Shown here one piece after another: positions 17,716 to 27,119 of a stretch of DNA of 64,000 nt. The position numbers were made by a program, and so were the translations under genes. Position 1 is the stretch's first letter, and every line of letters starts with the position of its first letter. The notes under the pieces are model-generated. The model was not told the DNA's origin. It worked only from the letters and a program-made list of their open reading frames with translations, and ran no database searches. Source of the DNA: Coriobacteriaceae bacterium (GTDB taxonomy: Bacteria; Actinomycetota; Coriobacteriia; Coriobacteriales; QAMH01); the NCBI GenBank assembly GCA_025992705.1, contig DAJPGJ010000001.1, positions 186,001-250,000 on the forward strand, read 5' to 3'.

Positions 17716-19107
17716 CTAGTACCTGTCATCCGGGCGAGCGAGGTTATCGAAGCGCGTGAACTCGCTCTGGAATGCTAGGCTCACGGTGCCGATGGGACCA
17801 TTGCGGTGCTTGGCCACGATGACGTCTGCCGTGTTGAGCGGCGGGCGATCCTCCTGCTCGGCCTCTTTCTCGGACAGAGAGCGGTCAAGGAACATGACGA
17901 TATCGGCGTCTTGCTCGATGGCGCCGGATTCGCGCAAGTCCGACAGGATGGGACGCTTGCCTTGACGCGACTCGACAGCACGGGAAAGCTGCGAGAGCGC
18001 GATGATGGGCATGTCCATCTCCTTCGCGAGAATCTTGAGGCCACGGGAAATCTCCGCGATCTCTACCTGGCGGGACTCCGTACGCGTGTTTTGCGGCTGC
18101 ATGAGCTGCAGGTAGTCAACGATGATGAGGCCCTTTTGCGGCTCGACGTTGCGCAGCTGACGACGCGCCTTGGCGCGCACCTCGAGAATGGAGGCGCTCG
18201 GGGTATCGTCGACCCAAAGTTGCAGCTTGGAGAGCGTATCTGACGCGTTGACGAGCGTGACCCAGTCCTGGCCGCTCATCTGGCCCGTTTGCATCTTCTT
18301 GGAGTTGATGCGCGTCTCGGTCGAGAGCACGCGTTGCACAAGCTGCGTGGCTGACATCTCGAGCGAGAAAAAGGCGACCGACGTGCCAAGCTGGGCAGCG
18401 CGACTCGCAATGTTGAGCGCGAGTGCCGTCTTGCCGACGGAAGGACGGGCGGCGAGGATGACGAGGTCGCCACCGCGCAGGCCGCCAAAGAGATCATCGA
18501 GGTCCTTGAAGCCCGTGCGCACGCCATTGTAGCGGCTCTTGGTGTTGGCGAGCTCCTGGAGCTCGTTGAAGGTCTCGACCACGAGCGAGCTCATGGACTT
18601 GAAGTTGGTGGAAACGCGCTTGTTGGTGACATCGAAGAGGAGCTTCTCGGATGTCTCGACGACCTCATCGAGGTCATCTGGCGCATCGTAACCGAGCGCG
18701 GTGATGCGTACGGCGGCACCGATGAGGTCGCGCAGCATGGCAGCGCGCTTGACGATGTCTGCGTGATGAGCCCAGTTGGCCAATGCATAGGTGTTGTTGC
18801 CGAGCTCGACGATGTAGGATTTGCCGCCCACGGCATCGAGGTCTCCACGCGTCTTGAGACGATCGGCCAGGGAAAGCTGATCGATGGGGGCGTTCTTGTT
18901 GTAGAGCTCCTCCATAGCCTCGAAGATCTTGCGGTGCGCAGGACGGTAGAACTCCTTGGCCGAAAGCTTCATGAGCGCTTCCTCGACGACCTCGGTGTCC
19001 TGGCCGAGCAGCATGGCCGCAAGCACGGCCTTCTCGGCATCGATATCCTGCGGCATGATGCGCTCAACCGAATTGTTAGCACTCGATGTATAGGCAAGCT
19101 CTGGCAT
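17716..19107 (-). CDS. dnaB: replicative DNA helicase
   Basis: 463 residues from the ATG at 19107 (GAGGAG upstream); an in-frame start at 19176 would add a non-conserved leader. N-terminal primase-interacting domain (about 15-115: PQDIDAEKAVLAAMLL), then a RecA-like helicase domain with Walker A AARPSVGKTALAL, Walker B LIIVDYLQLM, and SQLSRAVESR. The hexameric helicase unwinds DNA at the fork. No intein was seen at the usual P-loop insertion site. Confidence 0.95.
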   Translation of the reverse strand: MPELAYTSSANNSVERIMPQDIDAEKAVLAAMLLGQDTEVVEEALMKLSAKEFYRPAHRKIFEAMEELYNKNAPIDQLSLADRLKTRGDLDAVGGKSYIVELGNNTYALANWAHHADIVKRAAMLRDLIGAAVRITALGYDAPDDLDEVVETSEKLLFDVTNKRVSTNFKSMSSLVVETFNELQELANTKSRYNGVRTGFKDLDDLFGGLRGGDLVILAARPSVGKTALALNIASRAAQLGTSVAFFSLEMSATQLVQRVLSTETRINSKKMQTGQMSGQDWVTLVNASDTLSKLQLWVDDTPSASILEVRAKARRQLRNVEPQKGLIIVDYLQLMQPQNTRTESRQVEIAEISRGLKILAKEMDMPIIALSQLSRAVESRQGKRPILSDLRESGAIEQDADIVMFLDRSLSEKEAEQEDRPPLNTADVIVAKHRNGPIGTVSLAFQSEFTRFDNLARPDDRY

Positions 19108-19297
19108 GGTGCGCTCGCATCTCCTCGTTGGGTTGTCCTTTTCAGGGGTGACCACCATACCCGTTTGGTGAGACACGATTGTCCGCGTTTGCGCGCATTA
19201 ACACCCGATGTGGAGACCAAAGCGCCATCACAAGGGGGAAATGCCGAGTTTTCCACTTATAAACGGATTTTCAAACTTTCTCGAATGGCAAAGGGGG

Positions 19298-19345
19298 TTG
19301 TCATTTCGACCAAAGGCACGCGGCGGCACCCGCTCGAAATGACAG
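19298..19345. repeat. TGTCATTTCGA-family interspersed palindrome
   Basis: The words TGTCATTTCGA and TCGAAATGACA bound a GC-rich centre between dnaB and leuA. Copies or halves of the same family occur at 28.4, 54.1, 56.4 and 58.8 kb. On the minus strand it lies just downstream of the leuA stop and may end that transcript. Confidence 0.7.
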
Positions 19346-19348
19346 GGA

Positions 19349-20923
19349 CTAGATGTGCGCAGGGGCGTCGCTGCCGCTCTCGGCGCGTTGGGCGTTGCGT
19401 CGTTGCTGGTCAATCATGCGATTGAGCGCGTTGACGTAGGCCTTGCCCGAGCTCACCGTTATATCGCGGTCGCTACCACGACCGATGAAGATGGCTCCAT
19501 CGTGATCCATGATGCGCACCGTCACTTCGCCCAGGGCGTCAATACCACGCGTTACCGCCTTGACCGAATACTCCATGAGGTCGTTCTCTGCCTGAACGAC
19601 CTTGTTGATGGCCGAGTACATGGCATCGATGGGTCCCGAGCCGATCTCGCAAGCAGTGTGCACCTCGCCAGCCTCATCGGTAATGGTCACGGTTGCCGTC
19701 GAGACAAGCGGCTGACCGCAGGAAATCTGGACGGCGTCGAGGCGATAGATGGCGTTCTCGTTTCGGTCCTGCTCGCCCATGAGCGAATGCAGGTCCTCGT
19801 CGTAGACTTCCTTCTTGCTATCGGCGAGCTCGAGAAATGCCGCGTGGACCTGCTCGAACTTGTCGTCCGGAATGTTTGCGTATCCCAAATCCTCAAGACG
19901 CTTGCGCAGGGCAGCATGCCCGCTGCGGGCAGTGAGCACGATCTGGCTTCCGGAAACACCCACGTCCTCGGGCGCAATGATTTCGTAGGTGGTGCGGTTC
20001 TTGATGACGCCATCTTGGTGGATGCCCGAGCTATGCGCAAAAGCGTTTGCGCCGACCACGGCCTTGTTGGGCTGCACGTTGATGCCCGTAATGGACGAGA
20101 CGAGGCGGCTTGTGTGCGCGAACTCGGTCGTGTTGATGTCCGTGTGAGCATCAAGCTCGTCCTCGTGCATCTTGATCGCCATGACGACTTCCTCCATGGC
20201 GGTATTGCCCGCGCGCTCGCCCAGGCCGTTGATGGTGCACTCGACCTGCGTGGCGCCGTTCATCACGCCCGCGAGCGAAAGCGCCGTTGCCATGCCCAGG
20301 TCATTATGACAATGCACGGAGACGCAGACGTCCTCGATGCCATTGACATGCTCCATGAGATAGCGGATGCGCTGGCCGAACTCCCACGGCACGCTGAAGC
20401 CCGTGGTGTCGGGAATGTTCACGACCGTCGCACCGGCCTTGATGACGGCCTCGAGCATGCGGGCCAGGTCCTCGTAAGGGGCGCGTCCGGCATCCTCGGC
20501 ATAGAACTCGACGTCGTCGACGTACTTGCGGGCATGACGTACGGCGGCAGCGCCTTGATCGATGGCCTCGTCAAGCGACATGCCCTTGAACTTGTAACAA
20601 AGATGCTCGGGCGAGACGCCAATGCCCGTGTGGATACGCGGGCGTGCGGCAACCTCGAGCGCCTCGGCGCACACATCGATATCATGCTCGACGGCACGCG
20701 TGAGGCCAGCGACGATGCACTGGTCACCGCAGGTAATGGCGATATCCTGGACGGACTTGAAGTCACCGGGGCTCGACACGGGAAAGCCCGCCTCGATGAC
20801 GTCGACATTGAGACGAAGAAGCTGTCGCGTAATGACGAGCTTCTCCTGGGCGTTCATGCTTGCCCCTGGTGACTGCTCGCCATCGCGCAGCGTGGTATCG
20901 AATATGGCGATCTTCCTGCTCAT
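19349..20923 (-). CDS. leuA: 2-isopropylmalate synthase
   Basis: 524 residues from the ATG at 20923 (GGGAGG upstream). The catalytic start FDTTLRDGEQSPGASM holds the divalent-metal Asp and the catalytic Arg; SVHCHNDLGMATA supplies the HxH metal ligands; the C-terminal part is the LeuA allosteric domain, usually leucine-binding. Condenses acetyl-CoA with 2-oxoisovalerate in leucine synthesis. Monocistronic and divergent from pntAB. No T-box or Leu-rich leader peptide was seen upstream, only a REP-like element. Confidence 0.95.
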   Translation of the reverse strand: MSRKIAIFDTTLRDGEQSPGASMNAQEKLVITRQLLRLNVDVIEAGFPVSSPGDFKSVQDIAITCGDQCIVAGLTRAVEHDIDVCAEALEVAARPRIHTGIGVSPEHLCYKFKGMSLDEAIDQGAAAVRHARKYVDDVEFYAEDAGRAPYEDLARMLEAVIKAGATVVNIPDTTGFSVPWEFGQRIRYLMEHVNGIEDVCVSVHCHNDLGMATALSLAGVMNGATQVECTINGLGERAGNTAMEEVVMAIKMHEDELDAHTDINTTEFAHTSRLVSSITGINVQPNKAVVGANAFAHSSGIHQDGVIKNRTTYEIIAPEDVGVSGSQIVLTARSGHAALRKRLEDLGYANIPDDKFEQVHAAFLELADSKKEVYDEDLHSLMGEQDRNENAIYRLDAVQISCGQPLVSTATVTITDEAGEVHTACEIGSGPIDAMYSAINKVVQAENDLMEYSVKAVTRGIDALGEVTVRIMDHDGAIFIGRGSDRDITVSSGKAYVNALNRMIDQQRRNAQRAESGSDAPAHI

Positions 20924-20937
20924 GACGTCCTCCCGCA

Positions 20938-21029
20938 AAATGAGACAAATCGTGCCGGGCGAGTTTTGTCTCATTTGTTTCCGGTGCCTGCTCATAATGA
21001 GACAACGTCTCTGAGCAACTGTCTCATTA
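20938..21029. repeat. two TGAGACA-family REP-like palindromes
   Basis: First palindrome 20938-20976: AATGAGACAAA against TTTTGTCTCATT around GTGCCGGGC. Second 20996-21029: AATGAGACA against TGTCTCATT with CTCTGAGCAA inside, close to the terminator element at 4.1 kb. They lie in the 290-nt leuA-pntA divergent region, on the leuA side. Confidence 0.7.
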
Positions 21030-21213
21030 CGAAGCGAATACTACCCGAGCTAGGCGCAAACGCAAGGGAAGGCGGGGTGTTCATGCCCCGAGAATGAGGT
21101 CGTACCCCGCGACTGAATTTACTTACCCCTCTTTTTCGCTATATATATGCGCGCGTACATGCATTACCATACCCATCTATACACAACGGGCTTTTTCGTA
21201 ATGGGGAGGAAAA
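21030..21213 (+). promoter_or_regulatory. candidate pntA promoter region
   Basis: An AT-rich stretch near 21140-21150 (TATATATA) preceded about 16 nt upstream by TTTACT could serve as -10/-35. The gene start has GGGGAGGAAAA immediately upstream. Weak consensus, so tentative. Confidence 0.35.
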
Positions 21214-22752
21214 ATGCTCATAGGTATACCTCGGGAACCGAATCCCGAACAGACGCTCGTCGCAGGCACCCCAGATAGCGTCAAGAAGCTCATCAAGCTT
21301 GGCTATGACGTCGCCGTTGAATCCGGCGCCGGCGCCAAGGCAAGCTACTTCGATGACGCGTACGAGGAAGCGGGTGCGACAATCGTGAGCCGCGAGGAGG
21401 CGTGGGGAGCCGATATCGTCGTGTGTCTCGACACTCCGCCGGATGCTGAGCTCGCCCTCATCAAGCGAGGCGCCACGCTCATCGCCCGCATGAATCCCGG
21501 TGCAAACAAGGACATCATCGGCAAATTCGAGGAAATGGGCATCACGGCGCTCGCCATGGATATGGTGCCGCGTCTATCGCGCTCGCAATCCCTCGACGTG
21601 CGCTCGTCAATGGCCAACGTAGGCGGCTATCGTGCCGTCATTGAAGCAGCCAACGTCTTCGGCAGGCTCTTCACCGGCCAGGTAACCGCTGCCGGTAAGA
21701 TGCCCCCGGCCCGCGTCTACGTCATCGGCGTCGGCGTCGCGGGACTGGCCGCGATCGGCACGGCAAACTCCATGGGAGCCGAAGTCTCCGCAACTGACGT
21801 GCGTGCGGACGTCGCCGACCAGGTCGAGTCGCTCGGCGCGACCTTCGTCGAGATTCCCGTCAAGCAAGAGAGCTCGGACGGTTACGCCAAGGCCCTCGAC
21901 GAGGACGAGCAGGCGCGCGTCCTCAAGGTCTACGAGGACCAAGCCGCCATCAACGACATCGTCATCACGACGGCACAGGTGCCGGGTCGTCCCGCTCCGC
22001 TGTTGCTCACCGAGGAGGCCGTCGCTGGCATGAAGCCCGGCAGTGTCATCGTCGATATGGGCGCAAGCCCACTTGGCGGCAATTGTGCGCTGTCCAAGCC
22101 GGGCGAGGTCGTCGTCACCGACAACGGCGTAACCATCATCGGCTACACGGACCTGCCGGGTCGTCTGCCAGGCCAGGCTTCGCAGCTCTTCGGCCAGAAC
22201 ATCGTCAACTTCTTCAAGCTCGCAACCCCAGGCAAAGACGGCGTGCTCGTCCTCGACGAGGACGACGAGGTCATTCGCGGCATCACCGTCACGCTCGACG
22301 GCGTCGGCATGTGGCCGCCTCCCGCAGTCAGCGTCTCGGCAGCCCCCAAGAAGGAGGAGGCACCGGCCGAGGCCGCTCCCATCGAGGAGCCCAAGGAGAA
22401 GTCGGCATTCGCCAAGTGGTGGTGGAAGGTCGCCGCGGTACTGCTCGGCGCGGTCGTGGTCATGCTCGCCCCGCCGTCCATGACCTCGCACTTCGTCGTG
22501 CTCGAACTGGCCATCGTCGTCGGCTTCTACGTGATCGGCGGCGTGTCGCATACGCTGCACACCCCGCTCATGTCGGTGACCAACGCCGTCTCGGGCATCA
22601 TCATCGTGGGTGCCATCCTGCTCATCAGCTCCTCGAACCTCGTGGTCACCATTCTCGCGTTCATCGCGATGGCCGTGGCCTCCATCAACATCTTCGGTGG
22701 CTTCCTGGTGACGCACCGAATGCTCAAGATGTTCGAGAGGAGCTCTGATTAA
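21214..22752 (+). CDS. pntA: NAD(P) transhydrogenase subunit alpha (fused PntAA-PntAB)
   Basis: 512 residues. NAD(H)-binding domain I (about 1-375) has GIPREP at the start, the RSQSLDVRSSMANVGGYRA loop and the Rossmann motif VIGVGVAGLAA. An Ala/Pro/Glu-rich linker (about 378-400) leads to four C-terminal membrane helices (about 410-505). It is therefore the single-chain alpha form, as in E. coli. With PntB it couples hydride transfer from NADH to NADP+ to proton entry, giving NADPH for biosynthesis (the fatty-acid and amino-acid genes here need it). Strong GGGGAGG ribosome site. Confidence 0.95.
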   Translation: MLIGIPREPNPEQTLVAGTPDSVKKLIKLGYDVAVESGAGAKASYFDDAYEEAGATIVSREEAWGADIVVCLDTPPDAELALIKRGATLIARMNPGANKDIIGKFEEMGITALAMDMVPRLSRSQSLDVRSSMANVGGYRAVIEAANVFGRLFTGQVTAAGKMPPARVYVIGVGVAGLAAIGTANSMGAEVSATDVRADVADQVESLGATFVEIPVKQESSDGYAKALDEDEQARVLKVYEDQAAINDIVITTAQVPGRPAPLLLTEEAVAGMKPGSVIVDMGASPLGGNCALSKPGEVVVTDNGVTIIGYTDLPGRLPGQASQLFGQNIVNFFKLATPGKDGVLVLDEDDEVIRGITVTLDGVGMWPPPAVSVSAAPKKEEAPAEAAPIEEPKEKSAFAKWWWKVAAVLLGAVVVMLAPPSMTSHFVVLELAIVVGFYVIGGVSHTLHTPLMSVTNAVSGIIIVGAILLISSSNLVVTILAFIAMAVASINIFGGFLVTHRMLKMFERSSD

Positions 22753-22754
22753 TC

Positions 22755-24200
22755 ATGATGAACTCCACGATTCTCGATGCTCTCGCGCACTTCGAGTCCC
22801 TCGCGTACCTTGTCGCAGCGCTGCTGTTCATCCTTGCGCTCGCGGGACTCTCCAAGCAAAAGACCGCCCAGCGCGGCAACTTCTTCGGCATCGCCGGCAT
22901 GGTGCTGGCTCTTGTCGCCGTCATACTCGTGACGCTCGTTTCGTCCACGCAGCCCCTTGGCCCCGTTATCGGCTTCATGGCGGCAGCTATCATCATTGGC
23001 GCCATCATCGGCATCTGGCGCGCCAAGACCGTCCAGATGACCGCCATGCCGCAGCTCGTGGCGATGTTGCATTCCTTCGTGGGTGCGGCTGCCGTGCTCG
23101 TGGCCTTCGGCTCGTTCTTCACGACGCCGGGCAACCTTGCCGGCGGCGCCGAGAACGCCTTCCACATGGCCGAGACCGGCCTGGCCATCTTCATTGGCGC
23201 GGTCACCTTCACCGGTTCGATCATCGCCTATCTCAAGCTGGCGGCCCGCATCTCGGGCAAGCCGCTTACGCTGCCCGGTCGCAACATCCTCAACCTCATC
23301 ATGGTCATTGCCTCGATTGCGCTCATCGTGTGGTTTGCCAACACCGAGGGCGTCGATGCGGGCCTGACCCCGCTCATCATCCTGACCGTCGTCTCGCTCG
23401 TGCTTGGCCTGCACCTGGTCATGGCTATTGGCGGTGGCGACATGCCCGTCGTCATCTCGATGCTCAACTCGTACTCCGGTTGGGCTGCCGCGATGGTCGG
23501 CCTCACGCTCGGTAACGACCTGCTCATCATCACCGGCGCACTCGTCGGCTCGTCGGGCGCGTACCTCTCCTGGATCATGTGCCAGGGCATGAACCGCTCG
23601 TTCGTCTCGGTTATCCTGGGCGGCTTTGGCTCTGCGCCCACCGCATCTTCGGGCAGCAGCGCAACGCAGGGTGGCGAGCACACCGAGACGACCCCCGAGG
23701 AAGTCGCCGAACTGCTGCGCAACGCCAAGAGCGTCGTCGTCACACCTGGCTACGGCATGGCCGTGGCTCAGGCGCAGTTCCCCGTGGCAGACCTCACGCG
23801 CAAGCTCATCGAGCGCGGCGTGGACGTGAAGTTTGGCATCCATCCCGTTGCCGGCCGCATGCCCGGTCACATGAACGTGCTACTTGCCGAGGCCAAGGTG
23901 CCCTACGATGCGGTCTACGAGATGGACGAGATCAACGATGACTGGGGCGACGTGGACGTCGTGCTCGTCATCGGCGCGAACGACACCGTGAACCCGTCGG
24001 CCGCGACCGAACCGGGCAGCCCCATCGCCGGCATGCCGGTGCTGCACGTCTGGGAGGCCGGAAAGGTTATCGTGTCCAAGCGCAAGATGGGCTCCGCCGG
24101 TTATTCTGGCGTGGATAACCCACTGTTCTACAACGAGAACACCGACATGCTCCTGGGCGACGCCAAGGACAGCGTCGACGCCATCATTGCCGCGCTATAA
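22755..24200 (+). CDS. pntB: NAD(P) transhydrogenase subunit beta
   Basis: 481 residues. About eight to nine membrane helices (1-270), then a cytoplasmic NADP(H)-binding domain III (about 300-481) with TPGYGMAVAQAQ, FGIHPVAGRMPGHMNVLLAEA and VLVIGANDTVNPSA, all standard PntB signatures. Forms the proton channel and NADP site with PntA. Start two bases after the pntA stop, with AGGAG inside pntA; the pair is one operon, closed by a terminator 30 nt downstream. Confidence 0.96.
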   Translation: MMNSTILDALAHFESLAYLVAALLFILALAGLSKQKTAQRGNFFGIAGMVLALVAVILVTLVSSTQPLGPVIGFMAAAIIIGAIIGIWRAKTVQMTAMPQLVAMLHSFVGAAAVLVAFGSFFTTPGNLAGGAENAFHMAETGLAIFIGAVTFTGSIIAYLKLAARISGKPLTLPGRNILNLIMVIASIALIVWFANTEGVDAGLTPLIILTVVSLVLGLHLVMAIGGGDMPVVISMLNSYSGWAAAMVGLTLGNDLLIITGALVGSSGAYLSWIMCQGMNRSFVSVILGGFGSAPTASSGSSATQGGEHTETTPEEVAELLRNAKSVVVTPGYGMAVAQAQFPVADLTRKLIERGVDVKFGIHPVAGRMPGHMNVLLAEAKVPYDAVYEMDEINDDWGDVDVVLVIGANDTVNPSAATEPGSPIAGMPVLHVWEAGKVIVSKRKMGSAGYSGVDNPLFYNENTDMLLGDAKDSVDAIIAAL

Positions 24201-24230
24201 GACGCGAGCGACATAGCGACGAGTAGCGAA

Positions 24231-24266
24231 GGGAGGCTGCGCAGATGCGTGGCCTCCCTTTTTAGT
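24231..24266 (+). terminator. rho-independent terminator of pntAB
   Basis: GGGAGGC pairs with GCCTCCC around a GC-rich loop and is followed by a T-run (TTTTTAG). It begins 30 nt after the pntB stop codon. Confidence 0.85.
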
Positions 24267-24360
24267 CGGGGTACTTCGACAGATTCATCGTAGATTTATT
24301 GCAAGTCTCCAAGTCCCTTGAAGGATTTGGAGACTTGTTGGCTGAAATTCGAGAAGCTGG

Positions 24361-24582
24361 TGCGCAAAAATCGCGGATGTCTAGGATCTCCAGGAGATCC
24401 GTGCGCAGGTTTGGCAAATGTCTAGGGAATCGCACTTGTTTGGAGGACCCAAGGCCTAGACATGCGTCATTTTTGTGCACCAGGAGCACGAGAAGCCTAG
24501 ACATGCGTCAAAAATGCGCACGGACGCGCTGTGTACCCACTCGCAACGCACCCAAACTCTAGACATTCGCAACAAACCTGCG
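24361..24582. repeat. phased word array 1 (core ATGTCTAGG), upstream of the DUF3810 gene
   Basis: Five copies of a 25-26-nt unit that starts near TGCGCA, passes through an A/T tract and ends in ATGTCTAGG (or a close variant). Two read forward (24361 and 24402, 41 apart) and three reverse (24455, 24496 and about 24558; spacing 41 and 62). No coding potential. The 428-nt gap 24201-24628 holds only the pnt terminator, this array and the downstream promoter. Confidence 0.8.
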
Positions 24583-24615
24583 GGACCACTCCCCGTTTTC
24601 ATCGCATCCCATCCG

Positions 24616-24621
24616 CTATGA
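24616..24621 (+). promoter_or_regulatory. -10 box of a likely leaderless DUF3810 transcript
   Basis: TATGAT lies 7 nt before the ATG at 24629, so transcription would begin at or beside the start codon. No ribosome site is present between them. The -35 element is poor, consistent with activator dependence through the array upstream (inference). Confidence 0.5.
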
Positions 24622-24628
24622 TGAAAGC

Positions 24629-25771
24629 ATGGAGCAGACACAAGACAGAACAACGAGGAAAGACGCGCTCAAGGCAAGCTGGCGACGAGAGCTGCGACGG
24701 CTATGGTGGCTGGTACCAGGCATCATCGCACTCGTGCTCACCATGCTGGCGCGCGCGAACCCCGATACATGCGAGCACATATTCTCACGCAGCGTGTATC
24801 CATGGGTCTCGAGCGTGTGGGGATACCTGCCGTCGCTTGTCAGCTTCTCGGTGGCGCAGTGGATCGTCATCATCGCCGTCGTATCGATTGCATGCATGCT
24901 CATCTATTACATCGTGCACATCGTCACGCGCAGCGGCCAGCGCCTACGCTATCTCTACCGCATGGTCACGAGCTTTCTTGCCATCGCCTCCATCGCGTTC
25001 TTCCTGTACGCCATGCTCTGCGGACTCAACTATTACCGTTACACCTTTGCGCAAAACGAAGGCTTTGGCGTCAGGGAATCCACAACGCAGGAGCTGGTCG
25101 ACCTGTGCGGCGAGCTCACGGCCGAGCTCAATGCCGCACGTGCCGAAATCGGCGACGATATGCAGGCGCATATTGACGAGCGAGGCGGCTTTGCGGGATA
25201 CGCCGTGCGCAGTGTCGACGAAATGAAGGTGCTGGCGGAGCAATACACCACACTCGAACGTCCGGTCTATTCGCAACCCAAGCCCGTCACGTTGTTCTCG
25301 CAGCTCATGTCATACGGAGATATAACGGGCATGTACTTCGCGTTCACGGTGGAGAGCAACATCAACACGCTGCCGCCTTTCTACACGATCCCCGCAACCA
25401 TGGGTCATGAGCTCGCACATCAATGTGGGTACATGCGTGAAGATGAGGCGAACTTCATCGCCTACCTTGCGTGTAAGCAGAGCGGAGATGCGCTCATCCG
25501 TTACAGCGGCTACTCGCTTGCGTACTCCTATGCGATTTCAGCGCTGGCACGCACAGACGAGAACGCAGCGCGCCAGGTAGCAGCTGGGCTTTCGGATGCC
25601 GTGCGAGCCGATCGCACGGAGAATGCGGAGTTCTGGGCACAGTACGAGGGGGCGTTTCGCGACTTCGCGCAGAGCGCGAACGACGCATACCTGAAGGCAA
25701 ACGACCAGGCAGACGGCACACAGAGCTACGGGCGCATGGTGGACTTACTGCTGGCAGAGCAGCGAGGGTGA
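24629..25771 (+). CDS. DUF3810-family membrane zinc metallopeptidase
   Basis: 380 residues. Three membrane helices (about 28-42, 75-97 and 113-134) are followed by an extracytoplasmic domain. The gluzincin motif HELAH (His260, Glu261, His264) is followed by acidic residues at 272-274 (EDEAN), plausible third ligands. The family is annotated DUF3810; substrates are unknown. The lack of a ribosome site and the close -10 suggest leaderless translation. Downstream it converges with the kinase gene (19 nt between stops). Confidence 0.8.
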   Translation: MEQTQDRTTRKDALKASWRRELRRLWWLVPGIIALVLTMLARANPDTCEHIFSRSVYPWVSSVWGYLPSLVSFSVAQWIVIIAVVSIACMLIYYIVHIVTRSGQRLRYLYRMVTSFLAIASIAFFLYAMLCGLNYYRYTFAQNEGFGVRESTTQELVDLCGELTAELNAARAEIGDDMQAHIDERGGFAGYAVRSVDEMKVLAEQYTTLERPVYSQPKPVTLFSQLMSYGDITGMYFAFTVESNINTLPPFYTIPATMGHELAHQCGYMREDEANFIAYLACKQSGDALIRYSGYSLAYSYAISALARTDENAARQVAAGLSDAVRADRTENAEFWAQYEGAFRDFAQSANDAYLKANDQADGTQSYGRMVDLLLAEQRG

Positions 25772-25790
25772 GGAACGAGGGGGCGTTGTT

Positions 25791-27104
25791 TCATCCAGCG
25801 GCGCTTGCGCTGAACATGACCGCTTCGTTCATGATGGTTCCGATTACAGCTGAGGCGAGCATGATTGCAAGCCCTACGGCCACACAGAGCAGCAGCATTT
25901 TCCACCATGCAAACCTTCTAAAAAAGGCAATTCGCTTTCTCAACCAGCTCTTATCAAGCAACCCGAATGCTATCGGAGCAAGCCCAACTAGGAAAATGCC
26001 TATCGAAATGATTCCCCGCGCGACCGGCGAGACGAAGGTGTCACCCTCAATGGGAAAAAAGGTAACCGATATGGCAGCGATAGCAAAAAGCGCCCATGTC
26101 GCAATCACTAGAACATTCCATACGATACCGACCCACTGCGGGATTGTTGCAAAAGGCCGCCTGCCTTTCGCCGCATTATCAGCATTGGAGACGCTCAGCG
26201 TCTGAGGTGGTGGTGGTGGAGCTGCGGGAGCACTCATCGCTTCCTTGTCCGTGCGCGCCGCGTCGTCTTCTTCGGTACACGCAACAACCGGGTCCATCTC
26301 CGCAAGTGCGGTTGCCATGCTAGGTGAATCCTTCATAGCTCGCACGCTTTTGTAGCGCCTCTCCGGATCGAAGGATGTCGCACGCGCAAGGACCGGTCGG
26401 AGTGATTCAGGAATGCGCATATCTTCGAAACAGCTCTCGATAAGACTCCGGCTCGGATCTTCGCGCAAATAGCAATATGCAATCAGCATTCCCAGCGCGT
26501 ATATATCACTACGCTCGTCGGTCTGCCCATAGCCAAACTGCTCGGGAGGAGCATAGCCGCGTGTGCCAAAACTTCTCGTGTCCCTCTCCGCATTCTTGTC
26601 AAAGGTTCTGGCAATGCCAAGGTCGATGAGCGTGAGATTCGATGGGGAGACAATGACATTTTCGGGTTTGAGATCACGATGAATCATCGGAGGATCGAAG
26701 CATTCATGCAACTCCATGACCGCATCGCAAAGTAGACCGGAGATGACAAGGGCAGCCTCATCGGTATAGCTGGAATTCCGGACCAGCTCATCTAGGGTGA
26801 CACCGTCCACATGCTCCATGATTACGATACGATCATCGCCATCCATTCCGCATTCCACGATGCGCGGTAAGTGCATGAAGCGCTTGCCCGCCTTCTGCGC
26901 TCGCCAAAGACGCTCATACGCCTCACCCAACCCGGATTCAATTTTCATGCGCTTGCGAATGAAGGGGCCCCGCTCCGTACCATCGGCAACGATGAGAAAA
27001 ACACGTTCCGTCATCTCTAGGGCGTTTTCCTTCAAAACGGCATCGACACGATAGCATTCGCCCCGAGCGAGTGCGTCAAGATATGTTGCGAGATCATCAT
27101 CCAT
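25791..27104 (-). CDS. membrane-anchored serine/threonine protein kinase
   Basis: 437 residues. A compact Hanks-type kinase domain (about 15-270) has the catalytic loop IHRDLKPEN (Arg143, Asp144), DLG instead of DFG at 161-163, and an APPEQ motif (GYAPPEQFGYGQ). The N-lobe is short: a classical glycine-rich loop is not obvious, though FIRKRMK could supply the ATP lysine. A Pro-rich linker precedes three C-terminal membrane helices (about 325-350, 365-385 and 400-425). Unlike PknB, there is no extracellular PASTA sensor. Co-transcribed with the small HTH protein 15 nt upstream, which may be its substrate (inference). Confidence 0.85.
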   Translation of the reverse strand: MDDDLATYLDALARGECYRVDAVLKENALEMTERVFLIVADGTERGPFIRKRMKIESGLGEAYERLWRAQKAGKRFMHLPRIVECGMDGDDRIVIMEHVDGVTLDELVRNSSYTDEAALVISGLLCDAVMELHECFDPPMIHRDLKPENVIVSPSNLTLIDLGIARTFDKNAERDTRSFGTRGYAPPEQFGYGQTDERSDIYALGMLIAYCYLREDPSRSLIESCFEDMRIPESLRPVLARATSFDPERRYKSVRAMKDSPSMATALAEMDPVVACTEEDDAARTDKEAMSAPAAPPPPPQTLSVSNADNAAKGRRPFATIPQWVGIVWNVLVIATWALFAIAAISVTFFPIEGDTFVSPVARGIISIGIFLVGLAPIAFGLLDKSWLRKRIAFFRRFAWWKMLLLCVAVGLAIMLASAVIGTIMNEAVMFSASAAG

Positions 27105-27119
27105 CGTAAGGTGATGATA

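Noticed and set aside
19355..20872. 505-residue frame opposite leuA
   Set aside because: Shadow of leuA, no domain.
20924..21213. T-box or leucine leader peptide for leuA
   Set aside because: No T-box sequence (TGGNACCGCG-like) and no Leu-rich short frame was seen; only REP-like palindromes.
21607..22716. 369-residue His/Asp-rich frame opposite pntA
   Set aside because: Shadow frame; the residue bias reflects the complement of pntA codons.
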